The notes: generated from the letters alone by a model not told the origin. A stretch of 64,000 nucleotides of DNA from Rhizopus sp. PT2906 (GCA_025529335.1 JAMYHX010000221.1:1-64000), one strand, 5' to 3'; shown: positions 1 to 12,772, counted from the first letter of the stretch. Numbers and translations are program-made.

Positions 1-27
1 TTTTCGTTTCTCTTTTTTAAAAAATAC

Positions 28-1315
28 ATGCCACAAGAAAATCTCTTCCCTCAGAATTTTCAACCACCTCAACCTCAGCATATATTTGATCCTAACACAG
101 GGCTTTACCAAGCTGATATACCTTTACAATTTGCTGCCTCAGTTCCTCACCGTCAGCCACAACACTCTTCACCGCCACCACAACGACAACAACAAGGCCC
201 TCCTCATCAACCCTTAGCCTTTCAACATGCACCATTTCAAAATGCAGATGTTCCCTTTCAAAATCCAGAGGTTATGATGCCGCCCTCCTGTAAATAATAG
301 TCAATACTAAAAATGGAAAGAAAAAAAGACTAATGATCCTATAGGTTTAACCAACTATCCTAATAGTCCATTTGAGAGACAGGAACCCTTGATGCCCACG
401 GGAGGCGGTAGTACAAGCAGACAGGTACAGACTAAGGCCGAAAGAAGAGCTGAGCATAATGCCACTGAGAGACTTCGACGAGAAAACTTGAATGCTAAAT
501 TCCAACAACTGGCACACATCTTACCTAACCTTCAAAATGATACTCGACATTCTAAAAGTGCAATCATTGATCGAACGTTGGATTATGTGAAAGGATCGAT
601 TCTAAAAGAAGAACGTATGCAAAACCGAATAAAGGAGCTTGAAAAGATCAATAGCTATTTGTTATCTCAATTGGATGATCGTAGTACAGGGACGAGCTAT
701 AAAAGAAAAAAGTCGACTCAAATCGAACCTTCTCCGTCACCCGTTCCAGCTTCTTCGCCAAGTCCCAATTCAGTCATATCTGAGGAATTGAACCATATGG
801 AGGATCCGATAGCAGAACAGCCACCGATAATTCATAAACAAGGATTACAAAACAACAAGGCCAACGGATTCTTTGGAGAACCCCACGTTTCAAGTACGGT
901 CACGAATCACCCAACACCCAACACAACCGCAACCGTTCGAGTCCCTAGTAATGATAATAATAATAATAATAACAGCAACGCTCGTTCTGTATCACCTTTG
1001 TCGGCTACGGTTACCCCGAGAACGGCGTATCATGTAAATAATAACTGGCCCAATAATAATAATGGATTTATGAACAACCAACATCCTATAAAGCAAGAAC
1101 AGATGCTATATTGTGATATCGAACGACTTTGTACAATGATGACGACAGATCCATTTATGAGATATCGAGATGAAGAGGATTCAAATGGTAATCATTCACC
1201 ACCTATGAATACATTTGCAGGACAGCAACAACGCCAATATATCTCTATGATCAATCACTCACAACCCATCATGAACCACAATGAACATTTATATCATTTA
1301 ATGCAGCGACAATAA
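28..1315 (+). CDS. bHLH transcription factor
   Basis: Two exons, 28-289 and 345-1315, joined across a 55-nt GT...AG intron, give about 410 residues. The N-terminus is Gln/Pro-rich. Residues about 118-175 form a basic helix-loop-helix domain: basic region RRAEHNATERLRRENLN, helix 1 ending FQQLAHILPNL, helix 2 starting KSAIIDRTLDYV. The His-Glu-Arg pattern in the basic region is typical of E-box binders. A leucine-containing helix follows. The rest is low-complexity Ser/Pro/Asn sequence with a poly-Asn run. By family it is a nuclear sequence-specific regulator; its targets cannot be read. The ATG at 28 is the first in the window, so an upstream exon outside the window is possible. Domain call sure, specific orthology not. 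Confidence 0.88.
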
Positions 1316-3056
1316 GTATATTATGAATTCTATTTATTACATCGTCCTTCATTCATCCATACCCTACGTTTATATGCCCCTCCTCCCCCTTTTCCTCCTT
1401 TTTTTATAGCTATATTCTATAACAAGCATAACATAAATAACACTAATGATTTGTATGTATCTTTTCCCTTTCCTGTAGCCAGAAAAAAAAAAGTTTTTGC
1501 CTTGTTTTCTCTTTTACAAAAAATAAATAAAAATCAGATGATGATCAACTATTACATAATAACCAAAAAGAACAAGAGAAAAAAGAGGGAGCTTATTTTT
1601 TATCCTGACAAATTATTCAGTAGTTACTGACAGTGTACAACTTGCTCCTTTTAGGACAAATTCGCTAAATTGCGCGCGCGCGTATAGGACTTTTTATTAT
1701 TATTTTTATTTTTCAGACACGGACAAAGCCGCATCAGCTTGTTACAAGGCACACAAAAGAATGTTGCCCATCACTTCTTTACACCCAATTCAACCTAAAA
1801 GTAGCATGGTCTGAGAAAAAAATACGGGTAAAGTCATCAAAATAGAAAAGATCTTTTTTAAAAAAAAGGAGGCACCTTCATTCATAGAAAGGGCATATTT
1901 TTTTTTCTTCTGCATTAGGGAAGTGCGATCAAATGATGTTAATTCAGATGACTGAAACTTTAATTATACAAAGAATCCTGTGAGATCATTGCCGGACGCC
2001 CTCCTCAGTTTGCCAATTTCATCATCATCTGAAATATGTCCACAAGAAAGAGTTTTCTGAATATCACAAAGGTTCAACAAAAGATATATAGTTTATTAAT
2101 AACGCATGAATGAGACAATAAAAAGGGGGGAAAGAATATTGCGCGTAAATAAAACTCTAAAGGGATATAAAGTATATTTCCAAGCTTAGAATGAACAACA
2201 TAGGGGGTTCTCTTTTGTAATTGATAAATACAGAATATATCATTCAAAAAGAAAAAAAAAAAAAAAAAAGGCTAGTCATTTATTCATGCAGATATAGACT
2301 CAGTAAGGGACATATCCCTCGTTCATCATACATCCCAAATAATGCAATAGATGAGAATATTATGCCGCTTTAGGTGTATCATGTGATCATCGTATCTACG
2401 CAGTCGTAAACCATCGCTTCTTTGTCATGGACCATAGCCACATAGGCTTACTTGACGTTATTTGTATTCGATTTATTTTGTTTTATTGATTTAGGAATCA
2501 TTGATCACGAATACTTTATAATTTCTATGCACTCTTGTTGAATTACCTCATCTTTAAAACGAAGGGTTATACCATTTAAACATCGTGTTAAGCTGTGTTC
2601 CCATCTATTAAAGCTTTGTAGCTTCTAAATAAATCTCTACTTTGTTCAATTCCGTTCAAGCAAATGATCTATTATGGACGAGAATAAAACACTATGGCAC
2701 TACATGCATATAATCTTTCCCAGGGCCTATATAATACTAAGCCTGCCGCTGATCTCATGACCAATTTGAAAATGACACAAACTGACATTTACGGCGTACT
2801 ATACTTATTGTTTGTCGCATGGATTATTCTCTTTCTCTCTCTTTTTATGGATCATGTATAAGCTAAGAGCTAATTGTCTTGACGGGAAAAGCTCATACGT
2901 CCTATATCAGAACCAAAAAGAACTTTAGGTCTATTTTCATACATTACTTTAGATTGCCCTTTGCTTTTTTGTTTATCTAGGTTGTTTATACGAAATATTG
3001 TATGAGGGTATCCATTGCTCTTTTTTTTATTTCATAAGATACACATTGCTCTTCAT
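1316..3056. other. Intergenic, no gene recognised
   Basis: About 1.7 kb between the bHLH gene and the 3' end of the TLC-domain gene. It is AT-rich with many stops in all frames. It holds a short alternating GC run near 1672-1682 and a poly-A run near 2251-2269. I see no coding frame, tRNA or transposon signature. Confidence 0.5.
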
Positions 3057-4181
3057 CTATTGTTTTTCCTTGATCGTTACCACTTCCTGTTGATGTTGTT
3101 GAGGGAATCTTTTACGTAACATCTTGATCATTCGACTGAACCACCAAAAATTTAAGCAGCTGGTGGCGAAATTGGCTGAGCCGTAGACTATCCAATCTAA
3201 CGTATGTGTGAGATGATGATAGTACTTTTTTTTTAGAAAAAAAAAAACTTACAACGCAGAGGAACATGATCTTTGACTGCATAAACATCAACTATGAGAA
3301 ATATTTGGATAAGTGACAAGGCTAATTGATGTTGAAGCTGTATACTTTACTCCACATTTTAACAGACATGACTGTACCAAATACGACTCGTGCACCAAAG
3401 AAGGTTAGTAGTAGAACAACACCATTAATCAATTGAATTCTTGAACCGGACCAGCCGATCTTATCCTATAATAAAACATGAGTGACATGAATGTTGTGGA
3501 GACTATTCCTTTTTTTACCATAAACCAATGGAAATTTAAAAATATTGTGCTTAATTCATACATGAGAAAGATGGCACCGTAATAATTTACAAATGGACGC
3601 TAAAGATGATGTAAATAACAAGAAGGATATAATACAAGACACTTACGAATGAAAATATAAAGACAGAGAATGATGCAATACCATGTAATACCATGCTTAT
3701 ACCTTGATCTTTGTAAAAGTAAATCGCAGTGATTGTATCCCATAAGAAGTAACTATTGTGGGGGTATTATATAAAAAAAAGCTCAATGTAAACTATATAG
3801 TACTATACCCGCAAGAGATGGAGTATATATCAGCAGCCCATTTTGTATATCCAAATACTCTATCATGCTCTAATGAATTATCAAAAAGGATAAAAAAGGA
3901 TCCAACGACCACAGCTATGCAATGTACTGTAGATACAACATGGATATGCCAATTGGGTGCATTATACTAAAATAATGTAAACTTCTATATGTGTTTTGTA
4001 TTAATGTATACTCTACTCCTTTGAAGAATTGAAATGTCTTTGGAAACAAAACAGGTGAAAGTATTCTCGATATTTCATAGACAATAGTAAAGAACATGGC
4101 GGAAATAAGCACTGATTGCCAATGATATTTTAATGTTGATAATGATAACTGATCTAATAGTTGATAAAAGGATGCGTTCAT
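3057..4181 (-). CDS. TLC-domain multi-pass membrane protein (TLCD4/TMEM56-like)
   Basis: Seven minus-strand exons give an unbroken 268-residue frame: 4181-4017, 3966-3809, 3752-3647, 3599-3519, 3465-3378, 3321-3253 and 3196-3057. It has several hydrophobic segments and the TLC-family signatures: an N-terminal helix, an NW...VSTVHC segment, the acidic FDNSLEHDRVFGYT loop, GYFLWDT and a histidine-containing segment MVLHGIASFS. The tail is basic (KMLRKRFPQQHQQ). TLC proteins reside in ER or plasma membranes; some are ceramide synthases, but the short length and missing homeobox-like region fit the TLCD4/TMEM56 branch, whose role is lipid-related but poorly defined. It is divergently arranged with the MGMT gene across a 510-bp shared upstream region. 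Confidence 0.85.
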
Positions 4182-4691
4182 AGTGTTTAGAAGAGAAAAA
4201 GATGAAAGGGAAAAGCTCTCGTTTGATATGAATGGTTTTATATCATTATTGAAAGTCAGGTATTTATTATCCCCAAAAGATGAGGAGAAAAAAAGGTACG
4301 ACCAACAGCTTAAAAGGAAAAAGGGGGATTCGGAGGTTATTGCAGAGAAAGAGAGAGAGAGAGATCGCTGTCACTCTGATATCACATGGATTTAACCTAA
4401 AACAGTGTTTTGATATATAACATAAATTGTATCCTTCTTTTCATAATTACATATACTTTCTGCTGTTGTTGTTAGCTCAGATCCCTTTTTTTGATTGCCA
4501 ATAGCAATAACAAAAAAGACCTTGAAAATCTATTTTTAAGCCAAATGAACAAATTTGTGTCACACAACTTACACGCCAACAGATTCATTCTCCACGCTCA
4601 AATCAGTAAACGGTCAGTGTAGGGCGCGTTTAACAATTATGCGCAGCAAAGTGTATTTTAGTGCTTTTCTCTCTTTTTTTAATTCTATAAT
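4182..4691. promoter_or_regulatory. Shared divergent upstream region of TLC gene and MGMT gene
   Basis: The 510 bp separate the start codons of two divergently read genes, so both promoters presumably lie here. A purine-rich stretch near 4345-4370 (GAGAGA) and a pyrimidine-rich stretch just before 4692 are visible. I could not identify a specific factor site. An open frame at 4183-4395 reads from this region but has Lys/Glu-rich low-complexity content, so I do not call it a gene. Confidence 0.4.
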
Positions 4692-5256
4692 ATGCCTTCC
4701 AAAACCATAACAAAATCTACAAAGATTACAAAGATCAACAAGAGAAAAAAGGAAATTGTACAAACGTTCATCGCTAATAATAAGGATATTGATAGTAATG
4801 ACCATCTTTATCATAAAAAAAAAAAAAAACCAAGCATACTCACATTCAATAGCTCAAGTCTACTTTCCTATCTCTCAAAAAGAGCGTGAGTCTTTTATAA
4901 ATCCAAAGACTGGAAAGACGGTCACTCCTTTTCAGTATAAAGTGTATGATCTAGTAGCTCAAGTTCCAAAAGGACAAGTTACTTCTTATAAAGTATTGAG
5001 CGATACTTTGAAATCTGCGCCTCGAGCAGTGGGACAAGCGCTTCGGTTAAATCCCTTTTGTCCTTTACCCGTTCCTTGCCACCGAGTGATTGCATCTGAT
5101 TTGACAATTGGAGGGTTTTCAGGAAGCTTTGGTGATAGTCAATTGGTAGCAAACAAGAAGGCTATGCTTGAATTGGAAGGTTGTAGTTTTAATGAAAATT
5201 ACGTGTTCAAAAATAATGTGGATGGAAGTCAAATAATGTTTAAGGATTTTAAATAA
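4692..5256 (+). CDS. Methylated-DNA--protein-cysteine methyltransferase (MGMT)
   Basis: Exons 4692-4794 and 4853-5256, with a 58-nt intron ending in ...TTCAATAG, give 168 residues. The DNA-binding/alkyltransferase domain starts near residue 55 (TPFQYKVYDLVAQVPKGQVTSY). It contains the helix-turn-helix RAVGQALRLNPF and the catalytic PVPCHRVI, with the acceptor Cys near residue 110, followed by GGFSGSF. The enzyme moves alkyl groups from O6-alkylguanine to this Cys in a single suicide reaction and acts in the nucleus. Because the Cys is present it is not an Atl1-type alkyltransferase-like protein, which has Trp there. The basic Lys/Thr-rich N-terminus comes only from the spliced model. The stop lies 47 bp from the striatin stop on the other strand. 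Confidence 0.92.
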
Positions 5257-5303
5257 ATGTATATGTTGTATGGTGTATGTTGTGTATATGTATATGTCCT
5301 TCA

Positions 5304-7898
5304 TTAATGTCCATAATGATATACTTTTATGATGCCATCTGCTCCTCCACTAATCATCCATGGGTAGCTTCGATGGAAATTCACACCTAATACACCCTCA
5401 TTTCCTTTTCGTCGATGAGCAGAGAATTCTTGTACGTTCGTAAAACTATCCAAGTTCCAAATTCGTATCGCTGAATCATGACCTATCATAAAGGTATCTT
5501 TAGAGAAACTGATAATAATGGTAACTTGGTATATTACCTCCTGATACTAAGGTATCATTTGTAGGATCAATGTCAAGACTAGTTACTGCATCCAAGTGAC
5601 CAGATAATGTATTTATGCATTCACCTAAAGCAATATAAGATTTCTCACGACCATTCTAGTGCTGTGATTCATACCTGTTCTCGTATCGAATACTTTGATA
5701 TGACGGTCTTCATGCCCGGAAATAAGTAATGGCATAGTAGCATGTGTTACGATACGGTTAACCTGTGTGGCTCTTGTGTTATCTATTTCATAAACTGTTA
5801 CAACAAACATTAGTTTAGCACACATGCGCCATCCTACCGTAAGTTTCATCACTCTTCTTTAGAGATACGGCCACTTGACCCTTTTCAATATCATACACAT
5901 TTATTTTTGCATTTGCAAATGAAATAGCAAGCTTGCCTATATCATGTTGGCAGAAATCAAGCGAAGTAGGTGCCACTAGTATCCAGTTAGCAAACAATAG
6001 ACAAGCTGATCATGCTATACCTTTATCCCTTTGCGTTTCTCCTGATGATAATATACCGTCGATCGTCCAAGTGCTCTTTAACAAACTGCCTGAGCTCTGT
6101 GTATCCCATATTTTCACTGTCCTATCCGCTGATGCAGAGGCTAACAGGTCACCATGTGGTGATAATTTAAGATCCCAGATGGCATCCGTATGACCAACAT
6201 AGGTTGCAAGACTAAGTGAAGGATCTACAGATGGTCAATTCAGTGAGAAAGCAAGATGGCAAGACTTACCAACTGGTGAGAATGGACCCCACTCTTCTGA
6301 TGGCAATTTCCAAACACGAATGGTCGAGTCTAAAGAAGCAGAAAACACTCTATTTTGTAGGCTAGATATAGCAAGTGATGTCACAATGTTGGTATGTCCT
6401 CTAAAGGTAATGCTTGGATCTGCTTCTTCAAAGGATCCTCTAATAAAAGCTAAGTTTCTCTCTCTCTTTCTTGATATATTATACTAAACTCACTTTTTAC
6501 CAGCATTGCCGTCTTTTCCAGTTATTTTCTTTAGGTTCCATATCTTTACTGTACCATCATCTGATCCTGAAGCAGCGATCATTTCTTTAGGATGGAAATA
6601 TACTGCTCTAACTGAATCAAGATGTCTGTATTGAAATCAATAGCTATATCATCAATAAATCTAGGGGCATGCTTACCCTTTAATCGTCACACGCGTCTTC
6701 CATATCTTTTGTTGATTTTGTGGATGATTATCCATAGCTTCTCTAAGCTGATTTAAAGTTATGCTTATGTGTGGCTATGGTATATAATGAACTTACCTGA
6801 TAAGAATCAAGATCGCCTCCTAATAGACTATCTTTGCTGCTTGATGTTCCTTTGCTGGCATTCTTCATCAACTTCATAACCTTATCTTCAGATACATTAA
6901 ACTTTTCTTGGATTTCAGCGGACTACATTTTACTTGTATCAGCATATCTCTAACTCTTTTTTTTTTTTTAAAAAAATACCATCTCTTTGTTATTATCCGG
7001 TGATCTGCTCATATTATTCATCATTGCCACCTCATCCACATTAGCTGGTACTTCCAGTTCTTCCAACTCTTCCTTGGGTGGACTTGCTACTTCTTTAGGA
7101 CTTGACGATACTGAACTTTGCTGGACTGCTTGCCTTCGTGCCTTTTGGGTACGTTGATTTGACTGTCCTTTTGGCAAAGGTGAATCTGTTCTAACAAACT
7201 TTGTTTGATCTATTGTAGAAGCTAATGCATTTGTAAGAGGAAGCTTTGTTGGAATAGTAGTCAAATAGTTGATTTCTTCAAGACAGCTGTTTATAAAAGA
7301 AGGGGGGATAAGCAAAAAAAGAAAGGAGTTGATATTTACATTGAGAAAATTACTTACGATTTTAACAGTTGTTTACTCTTTTCCCTTAGTTTGATATTGG
7401 TATCATTATCATCTTTACTGCTTTCTTCTAAAGAACTTGCAGGAGTGCTAGAGCATTATGTATTCAATATCATTATCGCTAGGTTAATAAATATAAGCAT
7501 GTACTTGCGTATCATAGGAGCGGTGGTTGCTCTGGTATCTGTATCCTCCTCTTTATCAGAGTATCTCTTTCTGTTACGAATAGTTACTTTAGTAAAACTG
7601 ATACATATTGTTTATTATAACAAAACCTTTCTTGTTTTAAAGCATATTCAAGCATCTTGACTCTCTTCATCAGAATCAACCTAGAGTTTTCAATTCCTTT
7701 TCTTTCACCTTCCAACAAGGCAATTCTGGCCTAAACTACAAGTTGAGTGTATGAGTTTTGATGATGTGATGAAGTTACTTTTAATTCAGCTCTTTCAATA
7801 GTCCACTCATTTCTTTCGCGTTCAAATCTTCGCCATTCTGCTTGTAAAAAGTGTAGTACACCAGGTAAAGTGTACTCTAAAGCCGCTTGTTCAGACAT
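5304..7898 (-). CDS. Striatin-family WD40 scaffold (STRIPAK subunit)
   Basis: A multi-exon minus-strand gene, about ten exons, starting at ATG 7898. The N-terminus ([17 protein letters not shown], then [17 protein letters not shown]) is the conserved striatin caveolin-binding/coiled-coil segment. The next exon from 7730 continues with [17 protein letters not shown] and [14 protein letters not shown] Ser/Pro/Glu-rich linker is encoded around 7315-6968. Several WD40 repeats fill 6650-5304, ending in HYGH. Striatins act as PP2A B''' regulatory subunits and assemble the STRIPAK complex; fungal members (PRO11, Far8) control cell fusion, development and septation signalling. Exact inner exon ends were not all resolved. 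Family call is strong from the N-terminus plus WD40 combination. Confidence 0.9.
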
Positions 7899-8819
7899 AC
7901 TTGAGAAAAAAGAAAAGAAAACAAAAAATATCGACCAAAAAAAGGAGAAAGTAAGCAAAAATGCCTTTGAACGTGACGTAACAGTGCTAGTAGTGTCCGT
8001 AGGGTGCGCCCAAGATATATGCATTGTTTGATCTCTATGGAAACTCAGAAACTGAGCCTCAGACAAAGCGCTTTTTAGGACTGAAGCTTCTTGAGTGCAT
8101 AAAATATCATGATTTCATTGACAAGGGAAACTATGAATATGCGGATCATGTGAACAAAAAGATTGTGTTTAAGCCAAACTAAATCGATGTATGATTGGCT
8201 TAAAGTATCTCTGTGCCTCAGGAGTCTTTTGCTCTTTATCCTTCACATTTTGAATGGCTAATGTTCTGTTCACGCAAATACCCTTGACTCAGCGAGCATC
8301 TCATAACGTGTGAGATACCTTTCCGTATCGTTGCACGGACAAAAAATGGAGGTTTTGTGAGGTGTTATCATCGAGCTTATCGTGAACAATACCCCTAACG
8401 TCGAATAGAGTGCCTTCAAGAGACCTGGTTGCACCTCTGCTATTCATTATGTGGTAGGCACTTCATGCGATCTGGTAACATGGCCCCAATGATCGCTATA
8501 GGTTTAGAGTATGTCTCATTGTAGGTAGTACAGCGACGTGTTCTATACTTGGCGAAATTATGCTGGTCTAAGGTTATCGACTCTATTGGGCCCAAGAGTC
8601 TACCTCCGCAATGCTAGAACGAGCTTATGTCCTGCGAGGGATGATTCAAACTATGTTGAACGGAGATTTTTACTTCACAGACGAGCTTTGGATTGAGGTA
8701 TCAGAGTGGGTGCCGAATTTATGAGGATGACAACGTAATAGCTCCTTTCTTAGTAAAGCCGTACTGTTTTGTTGTAAAACTGCTTTCATAAGTCTACGTA
8801 AAAAAAAATGGGCTAAATA
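7899..8819. other. Decayed intergenic sequence with possible LINE endonuclease traces
   Basis: No intact gene. The first about 200 bp are the upstream region of the striatin gene. Around 8415-8520 a plus-strand frame reads ECLQETWL, resembling the LQET motif of LINE-type apurinic endonucleases, but it is soon closed by stops. I treat it as weak evidence for a transposon relic, supported mainly by the clearer reverse-transcriptase relic just downstream. Confidence 0.25.
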
Positions 8820-9175
8820 ATACCATTCATACTCTTTTAATCATAGTTGGAAAATTCACCATATGTAACATCACATTGGTAGAAGGATGATCGCGCAAGC
8901 CATAAATCATTTGCATACATTTGTTTTGGATGTTCCCAAACCTTTTCAGCTGAGAATGGGAAAACAAATTTATGGTTAGCTCATACTCCATTTGTGGGCG
9001 AACAATTTGAGCATAGAACCTAGAGGACAGAAGCTTTGAGAAGTCAATAGGGCTCAGTCAAATCGGCTTGAGCGTATTCATGGCGACAAGGACTTTAGTA
9101 TAGTTACAGATCACTAACGATTCAGGATCCAGAAAACCTCCAGGTTTGAATGGAACACCTAAATAAGCGAAAAGG
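8820..9175 (-). mobile_element. LINE (non-LTR retrotransposon) reverse-transcriptase relic
   Basis: On the minus strand, reading from about 9175 to 8825, one frame gives AYLGVPFKPGGFLDPESL, then YTKVLVAMNTLKPI, an in-frame TGA, then DFSKLLSSRFYAQIVRPQME, and later LKRFGNIQNKCMQMIYGLRD. The YLGVPF motif and the RFYAQIVRPQMEYEL block are characteristic of the thumb/C-terminal part of non-LTR reverse transcriptases. At least one in-frame stop is present, and both the N-terminal catalytic part (with YADD) and the 3' end are missing. It is a dead fragment. The family call rests on recognised motifs, not on a search. Confidence 0.7.
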
Positions 9176-9861
9176 CTGAGTACATGAAAAAAGAAGAAGC
9201 ATTTCACAACTATTAGATATGTTCGAAAGTCATCCCTTCCATCAGTAGCAGATGATACAAGAATTAGATGTCTTCATTCTATGGTAAATATTCAAAGTAG
9301 TAGAGCAGGACCAGATATGGTATTTGGCTTATCTATCGCATTCCGATAACAACGTTAACATTATCCTGATGTAATCAAGCTAGAGTAAATAAAAACCTTA
9401 TTCAAACTATGGCTTAATGGCTGAAAGTTTTCATTGATGATATACATGTTAAAATAAACCCTATTTACAAAAGTCCAGTTGCTGTTATTTGTTCAACATA
9501 TGCCTGGTTCACAGCTAACCTTTGTGACTTTAGACCGAATACAGACTATTCATCCTAAACGCTAATGACCAAATAACAGTATAAGATCGTATTGCTTCGG
9601 CATGTGCTCAATATAATAAAAATCCAAAGCTAATTATGGGTTAGGACTTTGATTTCGGGGAATAGTACACGTACACGTAACCTTCTATTGTTTGCGGCAT
9701 GGAGATTCTCATTTACCCTGTGTTGCACTACCAATAGATGTACACAAAATTGAACCAATAGGAAATGTCCGTTTATTTTACAAGCTCAAAAAGGCTGGTA
9801 AAGCTGCTTTTTTTTTTCTGCCATTTCTTTCTTTTGAATAAACTTCTGTACATTTGTCAAG
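9176..9861. other. Decayed sequence upstream of Pho88, possible LINE endonuclease remnant
   Basis: No intact gene. Around 9430-9660 the plus strand has stop-interrupted stretches such as SPVAVICSTYAWF and, near 9629-9660, LIMG followed by a stop and DFDFG. This recalls the GDFN motif of LINE endonucleases. It could be a separate, oppositely oriented fragment of the same kind of element. The last about 100 bp are a pyrimidine-rich leader of the Pho88 gene. Confidence 0.25.
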
Positions 9862-10630
9862 ATGGGTTCTCCAAGCATCATTACCAATCCCTTGTTCAAT
9901 GTGGGCTTCTTATTAGCTTCTATGCAACTAGCAAAGAAGGTAGATTGGAACGACCCTGACGTGTTGACTATGGCTCGTATTGGTTACTACAGTGCTCAAC
10001 TTCTTGTTGTTGCCATGGCCTATGGTTTGATTACTTTGATTAGAAAAAAGAATGGTAAGTAACAAGATAAAGAGAAAGAGTTATGGAGAGAGAGAGAGAG
10101 ATTGGGTCATCATGTCTAGCAGATTATGCTGCATGTCCAAGACAAATATGTGTGTGTGTGCGTTGTCAACAAGGAAAAATAGATGCCGAGATGCTAAATG
10201 ATATCCGATGTATTTAGATACCACCGTCTTGACTTATACACCCCCAGCTAAACCTGGCTTTGGTGCACCCGCACCTTCCGCTCCTGAAACGGTTACTACT
10301 ACAATTCGCGATTATGATATTGATCAAGTCAAACAGTTCATCCAATCCACACTCACCTCCGTATTGATCATCTCTCTTATGCACTGGCAATTCAAGTTTA
10401 CTCAGCCTCTTTTGATGCAATCTATCATGCCTATCAAGAACTTTTTGACTCATAAGGAGGCTTTAATTCATTTGTGGGGTGACAAGCCTGAAGGTAGCCT
10501 TGCTAGACCTTTCACTGTTGACAATCCTTTGGGTGGCCTTGCTAGTCTTCTTGGTGTCAGTGACCCTGCCGCTGCTCCTGCTACAAACAACACCAGTAGC
10601 AATGATGAAAGTCATGCTCATAGAGATTAA
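9862..10630 (+). CDS. PHO88: Pho88 / SND3-like ER membrane protein
   Basis: Exons 9862-10054 and 10218-10630 with a 163-nt intron (donor GTAAGT, acceptor ...TATTTAG) give 201 residues. The N-terminal half has two hydrophobic segments (around residues 10-20 and 37-57). The junction reads LIRKKNDTTVLTYTPP, the conserved KKND-x-T-x-L motif of the Pho88 family. A third hydrophobic segment (SVLIISLMHWQFKF) follows, then the family-typical IMPIKNF...EALIHLWG block and a low-complexity tail. In yeast, Pho88 (Snd3) is an ER membrane protein of the SRP-independent targeting route and was first linked to phosphate uptake. Length agrees with the family. The intron holds a GA and a GT microsatellite. Confidence 0.93.
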
Positions 10631-10790
10631 AGGATTGAAGAACACTAAGGGATAATGCTGGATTGCAACAGACTAGAAATTCTTTATTACTGTAAAAAAA
10701 AAAAAAAGATACAAATAAATAAAATGGGTTTACGCCAGAAAAAGCGTAAAAAAAAAGGAAGCTTATTACAATGTTAAATGAATAAATAAA

Positions 10791-12772
10791 TTAAAGGTTG
10801 CCTTGGTCCATTCTAGACATGACGTGTTGTATATCATCTTCCTTTAGCACAGGTCCAATTTCTGAGCATTTTGCAACATCCTTGACAGCTTGATAAAGCT
10901 GATCTGTTGTGAATTCTTGAAATCGAGCATGTTGTGTGAGCTTGGACCAAATTTCAGGTGCAGTATACAGTCTTGTATTATCCTTAATCCTTTCAATTAT
11001 TTCCTTATCCTTTGATCTTTGTGCTGGCTCTTTTCCTTCTTCATCATTTGGAATAGGATCCGTGACAAATGGTACAGGATAGTTACTGATTGAAAGATTC
11101 AATTTCCCCATTTGATCAAACAATGGCTCGCTCAATAGACGGTCGAATGCATCATTACAGACTTCATCGCATAATCGTTTACAAAAGGCTTGCCCTTCGA
11201 CATCGATATGACAGCCTAGCATATCGAGTTCAAGCTGACGCATGTTTCTACGCTGTGTGTTGGATGTGGACGTTGATTTATCATCGCTAAATATACTATC
11301 ATCGTCCGCTGCTCCAGCATAGTTGGGTGTAAATGCTATGCCTGTACTAGATGAGCTCTGACTACCGACACTAATGACGCTATTTGCCTTTTTGACAATA
11401 GGTGAAGGTGATAGCTCAGTCCTTCTCGATGTCTCATGTTTAGCTGAAGGCGGAAGGTTGTCAGGTGGGTATAATTGAACAGGTTCGATCGCTTCTACCT
11501 TGTTTACCTGTTTTGGTCCGTTGCTTGGGCGTAAAGAAGCTGGTGTACTGATCGAAAAAGTGTACTCGAGTGGTTGGTTGTTCAGAGGAGGCGATGAGAG
11601 CTTTTGTCTTGTTGATTTCTTTGGAGAGTGTGGCTTCGTCTGGGACGTTGGTGCTGGTTGAGGCGAGATACTTTGTCCTGCGTTTGCTATAACAGGAGAC
11701 AGTGGATACTGATGAAGTGGTGCAGAAGCGAGTAACATAGCGTTATTAACAATTGGAGAGGATGCTAAAGGAGAACCTGGAGATAAATAGGCTGATAAGA
11801 GAAAAGGTGTATGTGGTGCAGATACGACAGAACTTGGTAGTAATGGGGCAATGCTCGGGTAAGGCTGGGTACTACTGCCTGTGCTGTGATGGCGTTGATG
11901 GTGTTGTTGAAAGGAAGTTGGGGACGATGGTGAAAGCCCAATAGAGTGTGGGATAGCTGATAGAGGTGAAGAATAGGGAATTTGGGTACCCTTGAGTGCG
12001 TGATTTTCGGCTTCTAATCTATAAATGATTGATCTTAATTGATGATTCTCTCTTATCAGCTGAGCAGTAGCAACCAAGTGTGTATCTTGAACCTGTTTTA
12101 GCTTTGCTTCAAGTTCTTTTACATAACGCTCTTTTCTTTCCCTGAATGCTCTTTGAGCAGCTCTGTTCTGAGCTTTCCTTTTTATCTTTGGATCTTGTTC
12201 TGACTATTATTAAAAAAAAAGTGTTATCAATTCTGCGACGATAGATCTTGGATTTATCATTATTTACATCAGATAACTCTTCATCGGGCATTGGCTTTCT
12301 TCCAGGTCTTTTGTTTATTGACGAATCACTCTCTAAGGCAAACTATATTAGCTATGTATGACCTTGATGATCTTTGATTTACCTTGACTATAGTCTTCCT
12401 CCTCGTCGTTTAGACTGCTTACAGTAAACTCTTCTTTTTGCAGAGTGACATAGGTCTCACCATCGTTGTCCTCTGAGAAGAACAGATCAATATACAAATG
12501 TCTCCAGATAGTATATACTTACTCGCTGCTTTCACAATGTTTCCTTCCAGTTCCTTCTTTTCAGCAACAGTAAATGATTCATCCCATTTCCTTTTTTCCT
12601 GACTAAGCGAATCTTTTCTTGATATACGAGTTGTCTCAGAAGGCGTTAATTGAGCAGAGTCAGAAGGTAGAGGCTCAATTGGATCATCCATTGGTTTGGA
12701 TGGTGATAATGCTCTATGTGTTGTACCTGATTCAATGACTTCTGCTGTATGCTTGTTGTTGTCCATTTTCAT
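10791..12772 (-). CDS. Yap1/Pap1-like bZIP transcription factor
   Basis: Multi-exon minus-strand gene starting at ATG 12772; the large last exon ends at 10791. The bZIP is encoded around 12205-12000: basic region NRAAQRAFRERKERYVKEL, then a heptad zipper through LIRENHQLRSIIYRLEAENH. QNRAAQRAFRERK is the hallmark of fungal AP-1 factors. The Ser/Pro-rich middle is disordered. The C-terminus matches the Pap1 cysteine-rich region: CHIDVEGQAFCKRLCDEVC, then APEIWSKLTQHARF and VAKCSEIGPVLKEDDIQ. In yeast and fission yeast these cysteines sense peroxide or thiol reagents and mask a nuclear export signal, so this is probably an oxidative-stress regulator. That role is inferred from family. Confidence 0.9.

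Noticed and set aside
4183..4395. 70-codon Lys/Glu-rich frame
   Set aside because: It begins at the divergent promoter of the TLC and MGMT genes, is low complexity and has no recognisable product.
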